From Mycolicibacterium rhodesiae (GTDB lineage: Bacteria > Actinomycetota > Actinomycetes > Mycobacteriales > Mycobacteriaceae), in NCBI RefSeq assembly GCF_002086695.1, contig NZ_MVIH01000001.1, positions 496,001-560,000 of the forward strand: a stretch of 64,000 nt of DNA, read 5' to 3'. The translations under genes were made by a program, and so were the position numbers. Below are positions 16,429-26,774 of this stretch, piece after piece; within the stretch, counting starts at the first letter, position 1; each line of letters starts with the position of its first letter. Under the pieces are notes generated by a model. The model saw only the letters and a program-made list of their open reading frames with translations. It was not told the DNA's origin and made no database searches.

Positions 16429-17250
16429 TCAGCAGCCGTCGAGTGCCGGCGGCGCCGGAGCGGTGATGCCTGCCGGGCCGAGGTTCTTGTCGAACGCGGC
16501 CTTCCAGGAGCCATCGGCTTCCATCTTCTTCACCGCATCAGTGATTTTGGTGCACAGCTCCTTGTCACCCTTCTTCAGCCCGATGCCATAGCGCTCCTCG
16601 GAGAACGGCTGGCCGACGATCTTGAAGGCGCCGGGCGACTGCGCGGCATAACCGGCCAAGATCACCTCGTCGGTGGTCACCGCGTCGATCGCGCCGTTCT
16701 TCAGCGCCTCCACGCACGCCGAGTAGGTGTCGTACTGCTGCAGCTGCACACCCGGGTACTTGTCCTTGATCCGCTGCGCGGGGGTCGATCCGCTGACCGA
16801 GCAGAGCTTCTTGTTGTTCTGTAGCGACTCCGCGCCGGTGATGTCGCTGTTGTCGGCGCGCACCAGCAGGGACTGTCCGGTCACCAGATACGGCCCGGCG
16901 AAGTCGACCTTCTCCTTGCGCGAATCGGTGATCGAGTAGGTCGCGACGATGTACTTGACCTGACCGTTCTGGATCAGGTTCTCCCGCTGACTCGACGGAG
17001 ATTCCTTCCACTCGATCTTGTCCTCGGGATAGCCAAGTTCCTTGGCGACGTACTTGGCGACGTCGACGTCGAAGCCGCTCATCGTGCCGTCCGGATTCTT
17101 CAGCCCCAGACCGGGCTGGTCGAACTTCGTGCCGATCACCAGCTTGTCGCCACTGCCCCCGCCACCGCATGCGGTCGCGGCGAATGGCAACGCGACCGCC
17201 AGCGCCGCAGCGCCGACGAGCCGCCAGGAAAGACGGGGGAGTGTAGGCAT
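16429..17250 (-). CDS. gluB: Glutamate-type ABC transporter substrate-binding lipoprotein
   Basis: A 273-residue periplasmic-binding-protein-type lipoprotein (PF00497 family). The signal peptide ends in AATAC with lipidated Cys28. The mature domain has DGTMSGFDVDVAKYVAKELG, the usual ligand-binding opening, and ATYSITDSRKEKVDFAGPYL. It delivers ligand to GluCD on the outer face of the membrane. It lies between gluA and gluC, 19 bases after gluA. Confidence 0.9.
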   Translation of the reverse strand: MPTLPRLSWRLVGAAALAVALPFAATACGGGGSGDKLVIGTKFDQPGLGLKNPDGTMSGFDVDVAKYVAKELGYPEDKIEWKESPSSQRENLIQNGQVKYIVATYSITDSRKEKVDFAGPYLVTGQSLLVRADNSDITGAESLQNNKKLCSVSGSTPAQRIKDKYPGVQLQQYDTYSACVEALKNGAIDAVTTDEVILAGYAAQSPGAFKIVGQPFSEERYGIGLKKGDKELCTKITDAVKKMEADGSWKAAFDKNLGPAGITAPAPPALDGC

Positions 17251-17269
17251 AGCAGGTGTTCCTTTCGCC

Positions 17270-18022
17270 CTAGTGGTTGAGGATCTTGCCGAGGAAATCT
17301 TTGGCGCGCTCCGAGCGCGGATTGTCGAAGAACTCTCCTGGCGGGGCGTCCTCCACGATCGCCCCGTCGGCCATGAACACCACCCGGTTGGCGGCGCGAC
17401 GGGCGAAGCCCATCTCGTGGGTGACCACCACCATCGTCATGCCGTCGGTGGCCAGCGAACTCATCACCGCGAGCACCTCGTTGATCATCTCCGGGTCCAG
17501 CGCGCTGGTCGGTTCGTCGAACAACATCACCTTCGGGTTCATCGCCAGCGAACGCGCGATCGCCACCCGCTGCTGCTGGCCGCCGGATAGCTGGGCTGGG
17601 TATTTGTCGGCCTGGTTGGCCACACCCACCCGTTCCAGCAACGCCATCGCGTTCTCGCGGGACTTATCCTTGGCGGCTTTGCGCACCTTCACCGGCGCCA
17701 GTGCGACGTTCTCCAGGATGGTCTTGTGGGCGAAGAGGTTGAACGACTGGAAGACCATGCCCACATCGGCGCGCAATTGCGCCAGTTTGCGCCCCTCCGA
17801 AGGCAATTGCTCGCCGTCGATGGCGATCGTGCCGGAGTCGATGGTCTCCAGGCGGTTGATGGTGCGGCACAAGGTCGACTTGCCCGATCCTGACGGCCCG
17901 AGCACCACCACCACCTGGCCGCGGTCGACCTCGAGGTTGATGTCCTTGAGGACATGCAGGTCGCCGAAATGCTTGTTGACGCCTTGAATCGAGATCATCG
18001 GCTTCTCGCCGTCGCGCCCCAT
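17270..18022 (-). CDS. gluA: Glutamate-type ABC transporter ATPase
   Basis: A 250-residue ABC ATPase: Walker [10 protein letters not shown], signature [19 protein letters not shown], Walker [12 protein letters not shown], and H-loop VTHEMG. ATG at 18022 is favoured by TAGGGT 8 bases upstream (18036-18031), implying a leaderless or near-leaderless mRNA; an internal ATG at 17998 matches the N-terminus of corynebacterial GluA (MI..GV.K.FGD). It is the first gene of gluABCD, divergent from miaB. M. tuberculosis lacks this operon, as I recall. Confidence 0.9.
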   Translation of the reverse strand: MGRDGEKPMISIQGVNKHFGDLHVLKDINLEVDRGQVVVVLGPSGSGKSTLCRTINRLETIDSGTIAIDGEQLPSEGRKLAQLRADVGMVFQSFNLFAHKTILENVALAPVKVRKAAKDKSRENAMALLERVGVANQADKYPAQLSGGQQQRVAIARSLAMNPKVMLFDEPTSALDPEMINEVLAVMSSLATDGMTMVVVTHEMGFARRAANRVVFMADGAIVEDAPPGEFFDNPRSERAKDFLGKILNH

Positions 18023-18103
18023 GCATTCAGACCCTACCCAGGTAACCTTCAGTTTGCCGAGCGTTGACCGATCCGCGATTTCTCACCGCCTCGTAGTCCT
18101 CCG

Positions 18104-18118
18104 TACGATGAGCACGTG
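18104..18118 (+). promoter_or_regulatory. Leaderless promoter -10 of miaB
   Basis: TACGAT (18104-18109) ends 6 bases before the GTG start of miaB at 18116. There is no ribosome site, which fits a leaderless transcript. Confidence 0.55.
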
Positions 18119-19642
18119 ACATCGGTGCTGACCAACGACAATCCGGCGGGCGAACTGCCCGGTTCGGGCGAAGGTCGCAGCTACCAGGTCCGCACCTACG
18201 GTTGCCAGATGAACGTCCACGATTCCGAACGGCTCGCCGGGCTGCTCGAGGCCGCCGGGTATCACCGCGCACCCGAGGGCGCCGACGCCGACGTGGTGGT
18301 GTTCAACACCTGTGCGGTCCGGGAAAACGCTGACAACAAGCTGTACGGCAACATCAGCCACCTGGCGCCGCGCAAGCAGGCCGACCCCGACATGCAGATC
18401 GCCGTCGGCGGCTGCCTTGCCCAGAAGGACCGCGAAGGCCTGCTGCAGAAAGCGCCGTGGGTCGACGTCGTCTTCGGCACCCACAACATCGGCTCACTGC
18501 CCACGCTGCTCGAACGGGCCAGGCACAACCGCGAGGCTCAGGTCGAAATCGCCGAATCGCTGCGGGAATTCCCATCCACACTACCCGCTGCACGCGAATC
18601 TGCCTACGCCGCATGGGTTTCCATCTCGGTTGGCTGCAACAACACCTGCACGTTCTGCATCGTGCCCGCGCTGCGGGGCAAGGAAGTGGACCGCCGGCCT
18701 GATGAGATCCTCGCCGAGGTGCAATCGCTGGTCGATCAGGGCGTGCTGGAGATCACCCTGCTTGGGCAGAACGTCAACGCCTACGGCGTGTCGTTCGCCG
18801 ACGCCGGCACGCCGCGCGATCGTGGTGCGTTCGCCAAGCTGCTGCGCGAATGCGGGCGCATCGACGGTTTGGAGCGGGTCAGGTTCACCTCGCCGCACCC
18901 GGCGGAGTTCACCGACGACGTCATCGAGGCGATGGCCCAGACCCCGAATGTCTGCCCCGCGCTTCACATGCCGCTGCAGTCCGGATCGGACCGCATGCTG
19001 CGCGCGATGCGGCGCTCTTACCGTGCCGAGAAATATCTCGGCATCATCGACCGGGTGCGCGCGGCGATGCCGCACGCGGCGATCACCACCGACATCATCG
19101 TCGGCTTCCCCGGCGAGACCGAGGACGACTTCGCCGCCACCCTGGACGTGGTGCGCCAGGCCCGGTTCAGCACCGCGTTCACCTTCCAGTACTCGAAGCG
19201 GCCCGGCACCCCGGCAGCCGAACTCGACGGTCAACTGCCCAAAGCCGTTGTGCAGGAACGCTATAACCGGCTCATCGAGCTGCAGGAGCAGATCTCCTTC
19301 GAGGAGAACACCGCCCAGATCGGTCGTGAGGTCGAATTGCTGGTGGCCACCGGCGAGGGCCGCAAAGACGCCAGCACCGCCCGGATGAGCGGCCGCGCCC
19401 GTGACGGCCGGCTGGTGCATTTCACGCCGGGCGATGCCGCCCCGCGCCCCGGCGACATCGTGACCACCACGGTCACCGGTGCCGCTCCGCACCACCTGAT
19501 CGCCGATGCGCCGCTGGACAGTCACCGTCGCACCCGCGCGGGTGACGCCCACGCCGCCGGGCAACGGCCCCGTACCGTCGGTTTGGGGCTGCCGCCGGTG
19601 GGCAGACCGCAGATCGAGGAAACGACGGGATGCCAGCGATGA
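18116..19642 (+). CDS. miaB: tRNA-2-methylthio-N6-dimethylallyladenosine synthase MiaB
   Basis: Radical-SAM methylthiotransferase acting on i6A37 of tRNA, 508 residues. N-terminal domain Cys30, Cys66 and Cys100 hold the auxiliary cluster; the radical-SAM CxxxCxxC is Cys174/178/181 in [10 protein letters not shown]-terminal TRAM domain follows (about 375-445), then a non-conserved Arg/Gly-rich tail. It works after MiaA, encoded 4 kb downstream. GTG at 18116 is supported by a -10 element 6 bases upstream. It overlaps the next gene as ATGA. Confidence 0.96.
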   Translation: MTSVLTNDNPAGELPGSGEGRSYQVRTYGCQMNVHDSERLAGLLEAAGYHRAPEGADADVVVFNTCAVRENADNKLYGNISHLAPRKQADPDMQIAVGGCLAQKDREGLLQKAPWVDVVFGTHNIGSLPTLLERARHNREAQVEIAESLREFPSTLPAARESAYAAWVSISVGCNNTCTFCIVPALRGKEVDRRPDEILAEVQSLVDQGVLEITLLGQNVNAYGVSFADAGTPRDRGAFAKLLRECGRIDGLERVRFTSPHPAEFTDDVIEAMAQTPNVCPALHMPLQSGSDRMLRAMRRSYRAEKYLGIIDRVRAAMPHAAITTDIIVGFPGETEDDFAATLDVVRQARFSTAFTFQYSKRPGTPAAELDGQLPKAVVQERYNRLIELQEQISFEENTAQIGREVELLVATGEGRKDASTARMSGRARDGRLVHFTPGDAAPRPGDIVTTTVTGAAPHHLIADAPLDSHRRTRAGDAHAAGQRPRTVGLGLPPVGRPQIEETTGCQR

Positions 19643-20235
19643 GTCGCCACGACGAAGACCCGAGCGAGGCCTACCGCTCTGACATGGAGAAGGCCGAACG
19701 CAAGGTCGCCGGTGAGATCCAGCCGGGCGCCCGCGCCATGGTGGTGGCGATCCTGGTGTTCGTCCTGCTGGTGTCGCTGATCCTGCCGCACACCGGCGCC
19801 GCCCGCGGCGTCGACGTCCTGATGGGCGACGACAAGGCACTCAGTGTGGGCATCGCCCTACCGTCTCGGCTGTTCACCTGGTTCGCGCTGGTGTTCGGTG
19901 TCGGCTTCTCTATGCTGGCGTTGACCACCCGGCGCTGGGTTCTGGCCTGGGTCGCCCTCGCCGGGTCGGCGCTGTCCTGCGCGCTCGGGCTGCTGGCCGT
20001 CTGGTCCCGTCAGACCGCCGTGCACGGCCATCCCGGCCCCGGCATCGGGTTGCTGCTGGGCTGGGTGGCAGTCATCCTGCTGACCTTCCACTGGGCACGC
20101 GTGGTCTGGACCCGAACCGCCGTGCAGTTGGCGGCTGAGGAGCAGCGCCGCGCCGCCGCGAGGGAAGGCCAGTCGCGCAGCCTGCTCGACGACGTCGACC
20201 ATCGTGAGCGCAAGCAGCCACCCGCCGCGGGTTAA
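19639..20235 (+). CDS. Conserved membrane protein (Rv2732c-like)
   Basis: A 198-residue protein with a charged N-terminus and four predicted membrane segments: [55 protein letters not shown] and [20 protein letters not shown] basic, Glu-rich cytoplasmic tail follows. ATG at 19639 overlaps the miaB stop codon (ATGA), so it is translationally coupled to miaB. Its stop overlaps the convergent DUF349 gene by 4 bases. Function unknown; the association with miaB is conserved in mycobacteria. Confidence 0.8.
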   Translation: MSRHDEDPSEAYRSDMEKAERKVAGEIQPGARAMVVAILVFVLLVSLILPHTGAARGVDVLMGDDKALSVGIALPSRLFTWFALVFGVGFSMLALTTRRWVLAWVALAGSALSCALGLLAVWSRQTAVHGHPGPGIGLLLGWVAVILLTFHWARVVWTRTAVQLAAEEQRRAAAREGQSRSLLDDVDHRERKQPPAAG

Positions 20236-21557
20236 CGCTTCTTACTGAGCGACTCGACTGCCGCGTCGGCCCACTGCCGCCACTGCTCCGCACTGGCCCT
20301 GGCTGCTTCGGCATCTTTGGTACGGCCCGCGGCTTCGGCCTTCTCGGCCTGCCGCTCGAACTGCTCGACGCGGGCGCGGAACTGCTCGGCGCGAGCCTGC
20401 GCCTCCGGATCGGTCCGCCCCGAGTCGGCGGCGTCGCGCACCTTCTTCTCGACCGCACGCAGCCGGCGTTCCAGATCGGCCGACCGTTCCCGCGGCACCT
20501 TGCCGATCGCATCCCACTTGTCGGTGATGGTCCGCAACGCCGAGCGGGCCGCGTCCGGGTTGGATGCGTCGATCTTCTCCGCCTCGGCCAGCAAGGCCTC
20601 CTTGGCGGCGGCGTTGGCCTGGAATTCGGTGTCGCGCTCGGCATTTACCGCGTTGCGCGCGGCGAAGAAGGTGTCCTGGGCCGCCTTGAACCGATGCCAC
20701 AGGGTGTCGTCGACGTCCTTGGCGGCTCGGCCGGCCGCCTTCCACTCGGCGAGCAGATCGCGGAACGCCGCCGCCGTCGCCGACCAGTCGGTGGAGCCGG
20801 ACAGCTCCTCGGCGCGCACGCACAACTGTTCCTTGGCCTGCTTGGCGCCGGCGCGTTCGCGGTCCAGGTCGGCGAAGTGCGAGCCCCGGCGCCGGTTGAA
20901 CGTTTCGCGAGCCGCCGAGTAGCGCTTCCACAGCGCATCGTCGGTCTTGCGGTCCAGGCCGGTGATGGTGCGCCACTCGTCGAGGATCGCGCGCAGCCGG
21001 TCGCCGGCGGCTTTCCACTGGGTGGAGCTCGTCGCCAGTTCCTCGGCTTCGGCGGCCAGCGCCTCCTTGCGCGCGGTCTGCTCGGCCCGGTGTTGTTCGC
21101 GACGGGCCCGATCGGCCGCGGCGGTTTCCTCGGCGTGGTCGCGGATCGCGGCCAGCCGCGCGGCCAGTGCGTCAAGGTCACCGAGAACGCTTGCCGTGGA
21201 TAGGGTTTCAGCCAGAGAGGCCGCCGCCGCTTTGATCTTGCGGGCATCGCCGGTGCCGGAGGCCAGTCGGGTCTCCATCAGCGTGATCTCGGTGGCGAGA
21301 TCTTCGAAGCGCCTGCCGAAGTGGGCGAAGGCCGCCTCGGTGTCGCCGGCCTGCCACGAGCCGATGTTGCGTTCGCCGTCCGAGGTGATCAGCCAGACCG
21401 TGCCGTCGTCATCGACGCGGCCGAAGCGGTGCGGGTCACTGGACGGCGGCAACACCACCGGGGCAGTGGGCGCGTGAGGTTTGGGTACGGGTCGCGGCGG
21501 TCCCGGTCGGGGAGCCGGCTTCGGGGCTCCGTCGGCGCTGGGTTGGTCAATCGTCAT
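20232..21557 (-). CDS. DUF349 repeat protein (Rv2731-like)
   Basis: A 441-residue mostly helical protein with a Pro-rich N-terminus and several DUF349 repeats of about 75 residues. Each carries a W-K/R-x-AG..[AK]..[DE]D.LW.RF/Y..A..TF..R pattern, for example [19 protein letters not shown]. Heptads ([20 protein letters not shown]) indicate coiled coil. The role of the family is unclear; no signal peptide or membrane segment is seen, so it is probably cytoplasmic. Confidence 0.82.
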   Translation of the reverse strand: MTIDQPSADGAPKPAPRPGPPRPVPKPHAPTAPVVLPPSSDPHRFGRVDDDGTVWLITSDGERNIGSWQAGDTEAAFAHFGRRFEDLATEITLMETRLASGTGDARKIKAAAASLAETLSTASVLGDLDALAARLAAIRDHAEETAAADRARREQHRAEQTARKEALAAEAEELATSSTQWKAAGDRLRAILDEWRTITGLDRKTDDALWKRYSAARETFNRRRGSHFADLDRERAGAKQAKEQLCVRAEELSGSTDWSATAAAFRDLLAEWKAAGRAAKDVDDTLWHRFKAAQDTFFAARNAVNAERDTEFQANAAAKEALLAEAEKIDASNPDAARSALRTITDKWDAIGKVPRERSADLERRLRAVEKKVRDAADSGRTDPEAQARAEQFRARVEQFERQAEKAEAAGRTKDAEAARASAEQWRQWADAAVESLSKKR

Positions 21558-21655
21558 GGACTCGCCTCACCTACCCTCCGCGCGGTGTTCCCGCGCATCT
21601 GCCGCGCGACGCGGCGCCACTGCTACACGGCGGCGACCCTGGTCGCGGCCGCCGT

Positions 21656-21676
21656 CCTGGTTCGTATTGAACCAGG
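21656..21676. promoter_or_regulatory. Perfect 8-bp inverted repeat in a divergent gap
   Basis: CCTGGTTC and GAACCAGG are separated by 5 bases (21656-21676). The dyad lies in the 214-base gap between the divergent DUF349 and DMT-transporter genes, 95 bases before the transporter start. Its size and spacing fit a dimeric repressor site. Otherwise this gap holds only a GC-rich stretch and the transporter ribosome site. Confidence 0.4.
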
Positions 21677-21771
21677 TCGATGCGGCCCGTGCGTCCGGGT
21701 TGGTTGGTCTGAGGTTGCGGACGACGGCAATCGGCGGGCACGCTGACTGCCCGAGCACGAGGAGATCAGTG

Positions 21772-22656
21772 ATGCACAGGTCGGACATCGCCACCCTGTT
21801 CGCCCTCGGGGCCGCGCTGTTGATCGCCATCGGTGACGTCATCCAGCAACGTTCCGCACATGACGTCACCGACGAGCAGGTCGGTCCCATAGCGCTGTTC
21901 CTGCAGTTGCTCCGCGACAAGACCTGGTGGCTGGGCAGCCTGGTGGCCGCCGGCGGATTCGGGCTGCAGGCCGCCGCACTGGGGTTCGGCTCGGTCCTGC
22001 TGGTGCAGGCGCTGATCGTGACGTCTCTGCTGTTCGCGTTGCCGCTGAGCGCGCGCTTCGCCGGACGGCGGATCACCCGCTACCAGTGGATCTGGGCGGT
22101 CCTGCTGGCTGCCGCGGTTGCCGTGATCGTCACGGTCGGCGACCCGTCCAAGGGGCAGGCCCGGGCCGGGTTCGAGATGTGGAGTTGGGTGGTCGCCACG
22201 CTCGGTCCGCTACTGCTGCTGTGTTTGTTGGGCTCGAGGATATTTCGCGGCAAACCGGTGGCGGCGGTGTTGCTGGGGCTGGTGGCGGGGTCATTGTGGG
22301 GGTTGTTCGCCGTACTGATGAAGGGTGTCGTCGACGAACTCGACGACGGGATCGTGGCGGTGCTGAAGCTGCCCGAGCTCTACGTGTGGGCGGTGGTGGC
22401 TATCGCGGCGACGGCGATTCAGCAATCGTCGTTCCGGGCCGGGTCGATGGCCGCGTCGCTTCCGGCGGTCACGGTCAGCGAGCCGTTGGTCGCCTCGGTT
22501 CTCGGCGTCGCCATCCTCGGGGAGATGTTGCGCCCCGGCCGGTCCGGGTGGGTGTTTCTGGTGATCGCTGTCGTCGTGATGATCGCGGCCACCGTCGAGT
22601 TGGCCCGCACCGAGGCCGCGCCCGTGCCGGATCCCGCCGAGTCGCTGCCCGGCTGA
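21772..22656 (+). CDS. DMT-family transporter (Rv2729c-like)
   Basis: A 294-residue integral membrane protein with about ten hydrophobic helices in two halves, the drug/metabolite transporter plan. The first helix is FALGAALLIAIGDVIQQRSA; the second half has LGLVAGSLWGLFAVLMKGVV and VSEPLVASVLGVAILGEMLR, close to the EamA repeat signature. ATG at 21772 follows gaggag. The substrate is not predictable. The next gene begins 19 bases after its stop but seems to carry its own leaderless promoter. Confidence 0.82.
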   Translation: MHRSDIATLFALGAALLIAIGDVIQQRSAHDVTDEQVGPIALFLQLLRDKTWWLGSLVAAGGFGLQAAALGFGSVLLVQALIVTSLLFALPLSARFAGRRITRYQWIWAVLLAAAVAVIVTVGDPSKGQARAGFEMWSWVVATLGPLLLLCLLGSRIFRGKPVAAVLLGLVAGSLWGLFAVLMKGVVDELDDGIVAVLKLPELYVWAVVAIAATAIQQSSFRAGSMAASLPAVTVSEPLVASVLGVAILGEMLRPGRSGWVFLVIAVVVMIAATVELARTEAAPVPDPAESLPG

Positions 22657-22663
22657 CGGCCAC

Positions 22664-22678
22664 TAGCGTGGGGGCGTG
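22664..22678 (+). promoter_or_regulatory. Leaderless promoter -10 before the Rv2728c-like gene
   Basis: TAGCGT (22664-22669) ends 6 bases before the GTG at 22676. No ribosome site is present, so the Rv2728c-like/miaA/dapF genes may have their own leaderless transcript. Confidence 0.55.
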
Positions 22679-23362
22679 CTGTCCGCCGTTGTCCTGACGC
22701 CCTCGGCGCCCGTCCTGGTCCCCGAACTGGCCGGCGCGGCCGCCGCCGAGGTCGCCGAATTTCGCGACGCCGCGCTGACGGCCGCCGCCGCGCTGCCCGA
22801 GCGGTGGATCGCCATCGGCGTCGGCCCGGCTGATCAGACCATCGAGCCCGACGCCCGTGGCACCTTCGCCGGCTTCGGGGTGGACGTTCCTGTCGCGCTG
22901 TCGCCGGACTCTGTCCCGGAGGTGCGGGGGTTGCCGCTGTGCGCGCTGTTCACCGGGTGGTTGCGGGACCAGGCGAACCCCGCGGCCCGAGCGCAGGTCC
23001 GGGTGTACGACGCCGGCCACGACGCCGACACGGCACACGAATTCGGCCGCGCGTTGCGCGCCGAGATCGACGCCACCGACGGACCCGTTGGTGTCGTGGT
23101 GGTCGCCGACGGCGCCAACACACTGACCCCGCCCGCGCCCGGCGGCTACGACCCCGATGCGGCGGCCGTGCAAGCCGCCCTCGACGATGCGCTGGCCGCG
23201 GGTGACGCTGCTGCGCTCGCCGGGCTCCCCGAGAGCATCGTCGGCCGGGTCGCCTACCAGGTGCTGGCCGGACTGACCGAGCCCGGCCCCCGCTCGGCTA
23301 CGCAGCTCGTGCGGGGTGCGCCGTACGGGGTTGGCTATTTCGTCGGCACGTGGGTGCCGTGA
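22676..23362 (+). CDS. Class III extradiol dioxygenase-like protein (Rv2728c-like)
   Basis: A 228-residue Ala-rich protein. It resembles LigB-type (class III extradiol) dioxygenase subunits: [14 protein letters not shown] at the start and [11 protein letters not shown] later. The usual iron-binding His residues are not evident: the [12 protein letters not shown] region, where LigB proteins carry HAP, has SAP. It may therefore be a non-catalytic homologue. Its last four bases overlap the miaA start (GTGA), so it is coupled to miaA. Function unknown. Confidence 0.72.
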   Translation: MLSAVVLTPSAPVLVPELAGAAAAEVAEFRDAALTAAAALPERWIAIGVGPADQTIEPDARGTFAGFGVDVPVALSPDSVPEVRGLPLCALFTGWLRDQANPAARAQVRVYDAGHDADTAHEFGRALRAEIDATDGPVGVVVVADGANTLTPPAPGGYDPDAAAVQAALDDALAAGDAAALAGLPESIVGRVAYQVLAGLTEPGPRSATQLVRGAPYGVGYFVGTWVP

Positions 23363-24276
23363 CGAGACCGATTGCCGTCATCGGGCCGACGGGCACCGGG
23401 AAGTCGGCGCTGGCGCTGGACGTCGCCGAACGCCTCGGCGGGGAGATCGTCAACGCCGACGCCATGCAGCAGTACCGCGGCATGGACATCGGCACCGCCA
23501 AGCTCACCGTCGACGAACGGCGCGGCATCCCGCACCATCAGCTCGACGTCCTCGACGTGACGCAGACCGCGACGGTCGCGCGCTATCAGGAGGCCGCCGC
23601 CGCGGACGTCGAGGCCATCGCGGCCCGCGGTGTTCCGCCGGTGATCGTGGGCGGCTCGATGCTCTACATCCAGTCGCTGCTCGACGACTGGGCGTTCCCG
23701 GCCACCGATCCGCAGGTGCGGGCTCGGTGGGAGCAGCAGCTCGCCGAGATCGGCGTGGCCGCGCTGCATGCCGAGTTGGGCCGCCGCGACCCGGCGGCCG
23801 CCGCGTCGATCCTGGCCACCGACGGTCGCCGGATCGTGCGCGCGCTGGAGGTGGTCGAACTGACCGGCCAGCCGTTCGCGGCCTCGGCGCCCCAGATCGG
23901 CGCGCCACGCTGGGACACGGTGATCTTCGGGTTGGATTGGGACACAGGCATTCTCGACGATCGCCTGGCGCGCCGCACCGACCTCATGTTCGAGTCCGGT
24001 CTGGTTGACGAGGTGCGCGCGCTGCTCGACGCCGGACTCCGGCAGGGCGTGACCGCCGCGCGCGCCATCGGCTACGCCCAAGTCCTCGCCGCGCTGGATG
24101 CCGGCGCTACAGATGAGGACCTGGCTCAGGCGCGCGAGCTGACCTTCATCGGCACCCGGCGCTATGTGCGCAGGCAGCGGTCGTGGTTTCGCCGCGACCA
24201 TCGCATCCACTGGCTCGACGGTGCTGCCCCCGAGCTTGCCGACCAGGTGATCGCGCGGTGGCGGGACGTATCCTGA
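23359..24276 (+). CDS. miaA: tRNA dimethylallyltransferase MiaA
   Basis: A 305-residue enzyme that transfers dimethylallyl from DMAPP to A37 of tRNA; MiaB then methylthiolates it. P-loop [10 protein letters not shown] near residue 10; [19 protein letters not shown] and [14 protein letters not shown] are the substrate-binding motifs; [14 protein letters not shown] is the basic tRNA-binding end. GTG at 23359 overlaps the upstream stop; an in-frame GTG at 23350 is possible. dapF begins 15 bases on. Confidence 0.96.
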   Translation: MTRPIAVIGPTGTGKSALALDVAERLGGEIVNADAMQQYRGMDIGTAKLTVDERRGIPHHQLDVLDVTQTATVARYQEAAAADVEAIAARGVPPVIVGGSMLYIQSLLDDWAFPATDPQVRARWEQQLAEIGVAALHAELGRRDPAAAASILATDGRRIVRALEVVELTGQPFAASAPQIGAPRWDTVIFGLDWDTGILDDRLARRTDLMFESGLVDEVRALLDAGLRQGVTAARAIGYAQVLAALDAGATDEDLAQARELTFIGTRRYVRRQRSWFRRDHRIHWLDGAAPELADQVIARWRDVS

Positions 24277-24291
24277 TCAGGTGATCTTCGC

Positions 24292-25161
24292 ATGATTTTC
24301 TCGAAGGGGCACGGCACCGAAAACGATTTCGTGCTGCTGCCCGACCTGCCCGCTCAGCTGGAGCTGGCGCCCGCCGCCGTCGCCGCGCTGTGCGATCGAC
24401 GCCGGGGCCTGGGCGCCGACGGCGTGCTGCGGGTCACCACGGCCGGGGCCGTCGTCGATGCCGGTGTACTGGACCGGCTGCCCGAGGGCGTGGACAGCGG
24501 CGACTGGTACATGGACTATCGCAACGCCGACGGTTCCATCGCGCAGATGTGCGGTAACGGGGTCCGGGTGTTCGCGCACTATCTGAGGGCCAGCGGCCTG
24601 GAGCAGCGTGACGAGTTCGTGGTCGGCACGCTGGCCGGGCCGCGCCCCGTGGTGGTACACCGCGCCGACGCTGTGGCGGCCGAGGTCACCGTCGACATGG
24701 GCAAGGTCAACCTGCTCGGGACCGGGACGGCCACCGTCGGCGGCAGGCACTTCACCGGCGTCGGCGTCGACGTCGGGAACCCGCACCTGGCCTGCCTGGA
24801 TCCCGACCTCACCGAAAAAGCGCTGGCCGACCTCGACGTCGCCGCGCCGGTACTGTTCGACCGCGGCCAGTTCCCGGACGGTGTCAACATCGAGGTGCTG
24901 ACGATCGCTCGCGATGGAGCCGTCAGCATGCGGGTACATGAACGGGGTGTCGGCGAAACACGCTCCTGCGGAACCGGAACGGTCGCCGCTGCGGTCGCGG
25001 CCCTGGCTCACCTCAATCTGTCGACGGGCACGCTGCGAGTCCGCATCCCCGGCGGTGAGGTCACCGTCGAGGTCAGCCACACCTCGAGCTCGTTGCGGGG
25101 CCCTTCGGTCCTTGTCGCGCACGGCGAGCTCGCCGACGACTGGTGGGCGGCCCAACTCTGA
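24292..25161 (+). CDS. dapF: Diaminopimelate epimerase
   Basis: A 289-residue PLP-independent epimerase that makes meso-DAP for peptidoglycan and lysine. Both catalytic cysteines are present: Cys87 in MCGNGVR and Cys226 in SCGTGT. The N-terminal [16 protein letters not shown] is the family opening. It sits in the conserved miaA-dapF-hflX order, starting 15 bases after miaA. The start at 24292 lacks a strong ribosome site. Confidence 0.97.
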   Translation: MIFSKGHGTENDFVLLPDLPAQLELAPAAVAALCDRRRGLGADGVLRVTTAGAVVDAGVLDRLPEGVDSGDWYMDYRNADGSIAQMCGNGVRVFAHYLRASGLEQRDEFVVGTLAGPRPVVVHRADAVAAEVTVDMGKVNLLGTGTATVGGRHFTGVGVDVGNPHLACLDPDLTEKALADLDVAAPVLFDRGQFPDGVNIEVLTIARDGAVSMRVHERGVGETRSCGTGTVAAAVAALAHLNLSTGTLRVRIPGGEVTVEVSHTSSSLRGPSVLVAHGELADDWWAAQL

Positions 25162-25218
25162 CGGCACGTTATTCAGGTGCACGACGTTGGACTCCCGTGG
25201 CACCATCGATTACCGCTT

Positions 25219-26637
25219 ATGACAGAAACGCCTATGACAAAAGCTGACGCTCCCGACCCCAGCGTCGGCGAACTCGCGCTCGAAGACCGCGCCGCCCTCA
25301 AGCGGGTAGCCGGGCTGTCCACCGAACTCACCGATATCTCCGAGGTCGAGTACCGCCAGCTGCGGCTGGAGCGGGTCGTCCTGGTGGGGGTGTGGACCGA
25401 GGGCAGTGCCGCCGACTCCGAGGCCAGCCTCGCCGAACTGGCCGCCCTCGCCGAAACCGCCGGTTCCGAGGTGCTCGAAGGGCTGATCCAGCGCCGCGAC
25501 AAGCCAGACCCCTCCACCTACATCGGCTCCGGTAAGGCGCAGGAACTCCGCGAGATCGTGATCGCGACCGGCGCCGACACTGTGATCTGCGATGGCGAGC
25601 TCAGCCCCGCCCAGCTCAACGCGCTGGAAAAAGTGGTCAAAGTGAAGGTGATCGACCGGACCGCACTGATCCTGGACATCTTCGCCCAACACGCCACCAG
25701 CCGGGAGGGCAAGGCGCAGGTGGCGTACGCGCAGATGGAATACATGCTGCCGCGGCTGCGCGGCTGGGGCGAATCGATGTCGCGGCAGGCCGGTGGCCGG
25801 GCCGGTGGTGCGGGTGGCGGCGTGGGTACCCGCGGCCCCGGTGAGACCAAGATCGAGACCGACCGGCGTCGTATCCGCGAACGGATGTCCAAGCTGCGCC
25901 GCGAGATCAAGGACATGAAGCAGATCCGCGACACGCAGCGCAGCCGGCGGCTGCACAGCGACACCGCCTCGATCGCGATCGTCGGCTACACCAACGCCGG
26001 CAAGTCCAGTCTTCTCAACGCGCTGACCGGTGCCGGCGTCCTGGTGCAGAACGCATTGTTCGCCACCCTCGAACCCACCACTCGCCGAGGCGAATTCGAC
26101 GACGGGCGGCCGTTCGTACTGACCGACACCGTCGGCTTCGTCCGGCACCTGCCCACCCAGCTGGTCGAGGCGTTCCGCTCCACCCTGGAAGAAGTGGTCG
26201 ACGCTGACCTGCTGGTCCACGTGGTCGACGGTTCCGACAGTAATCCGTTGGCGCAGATCGAGGCGGTCCGTCAGGTCATCCGCGAAGTGCAGAACGACCA
26301 CCACGCGCCGCCCGCCCCGGAGTTGTTGGTGGTCAACAAGATCGACGCGGCCGACGACCTGATGCTGGCACAGCTGCGTCGCGCGCTGCCCGGTGCGGTC
26401 TTCGTCTCGGCGCACACCGGTGAGGGATTGCCGCGGCTGCGCGCCCGGCTGGGTGAGCTCGTCGAGCCGCGGGAGATCACCGTCGACGTGACGATCCCGT
26501 ATGACCGGGGTGATCTGGTCGCGCGGCTGCACAGCGACGGGCACGTCGATGCGGTCGAGCACACCGAAGCGGGCACCCGCCTCAAAGCCCGGGTGCCCGC
26601 CGCGCTGGCCGCAGGCCTGCGCGAGTTCAGCAGTTAA
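25219..26637 (+). CDS. hflX: GTPase HflX
   Basis: A 472-residue ribosome-associated GTPase that splits or rescues 70S ribosomes in other bacteria. The N-terminal HflX domain contains QRRDKPDPSTYIGSGKAQEL and an Arg/Gly-rich loop (SRQAGGRAGGAGGGVGTRG) before GPGETKIETDRRRI. The G domain has GYTNAGKSSLLNAL (G1), DTVGFVRHLP (G3) and NKID (G4). ATG at 25219 is preferred; a GTG at 25177 and an ATG at 25234 are in frame. A 6-bp stem-loop follows its stop. Confidence 0.95.
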   Translation: MTETPMTKADAPDPSVGELALEDRAALKRVAGLSTELTDISEVEYRQLRLERVVLVGVWTEGSAADSEASLAELAALAETAGSEVLEGLIQRRDKPDPSTYIGSGKAQELREIVIATGADTVICDGELSPAQLNALEKVVKVKVIDRTALILDIFAQHATSREGKAQVAYAQMEYMLPRLRGWGESMSRQAGGRAGGAGGGVGTRGPGETKIETDRRRIRERMSKLRREIKDMKQIRDTQRSRRLHSDTASIAIVGYTNAGKSSLLNALTGAGVLVQNALFATLEPTTRRGEFDDGRPFVLTDTVGFVRHLPTQLVEAFRSTLEEVVDADLLVHVVDGSDSNPLAQIEAVRQVIREVQNDHHAPPAPELLVVNKIDAADDLMLAQLRRALPGAVFVSAHTGEGLPRLRARLGELVEPREITVDVTIPYDRGDLVARLHSDGHVDAVEHTEAGTRLKARVPAALAAGLREFSS

Positions 26638-26653
26638 GCGGCGTCCCTGGGTG

Positions 26654-26675
26654 CGGCACGGTGGTTCGAGTGCCG
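26654..26675 (+). terminator. Possible stem-loop terminator after hflX
   Basis: CGGCAC (26654-26659) and GTGCCG (26670-26675) pair perfectly around a 10-base loop, 16 bases after the hflX stop. There is no U-tract. It would separate hflX from the PE-PPE-domain gene that follows on the same strand. Confidence 0.35.
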
Positions 26676-26774
26676 ATGGCCTTCTTGGACATGCCCAATT
26701 GCTCTAGATGGCCTGCGTCGGCCTGCAGCAGGCTTGACCCAGTGTGAGGTGCGCCGGGCCGGGGAGGGCATCGG

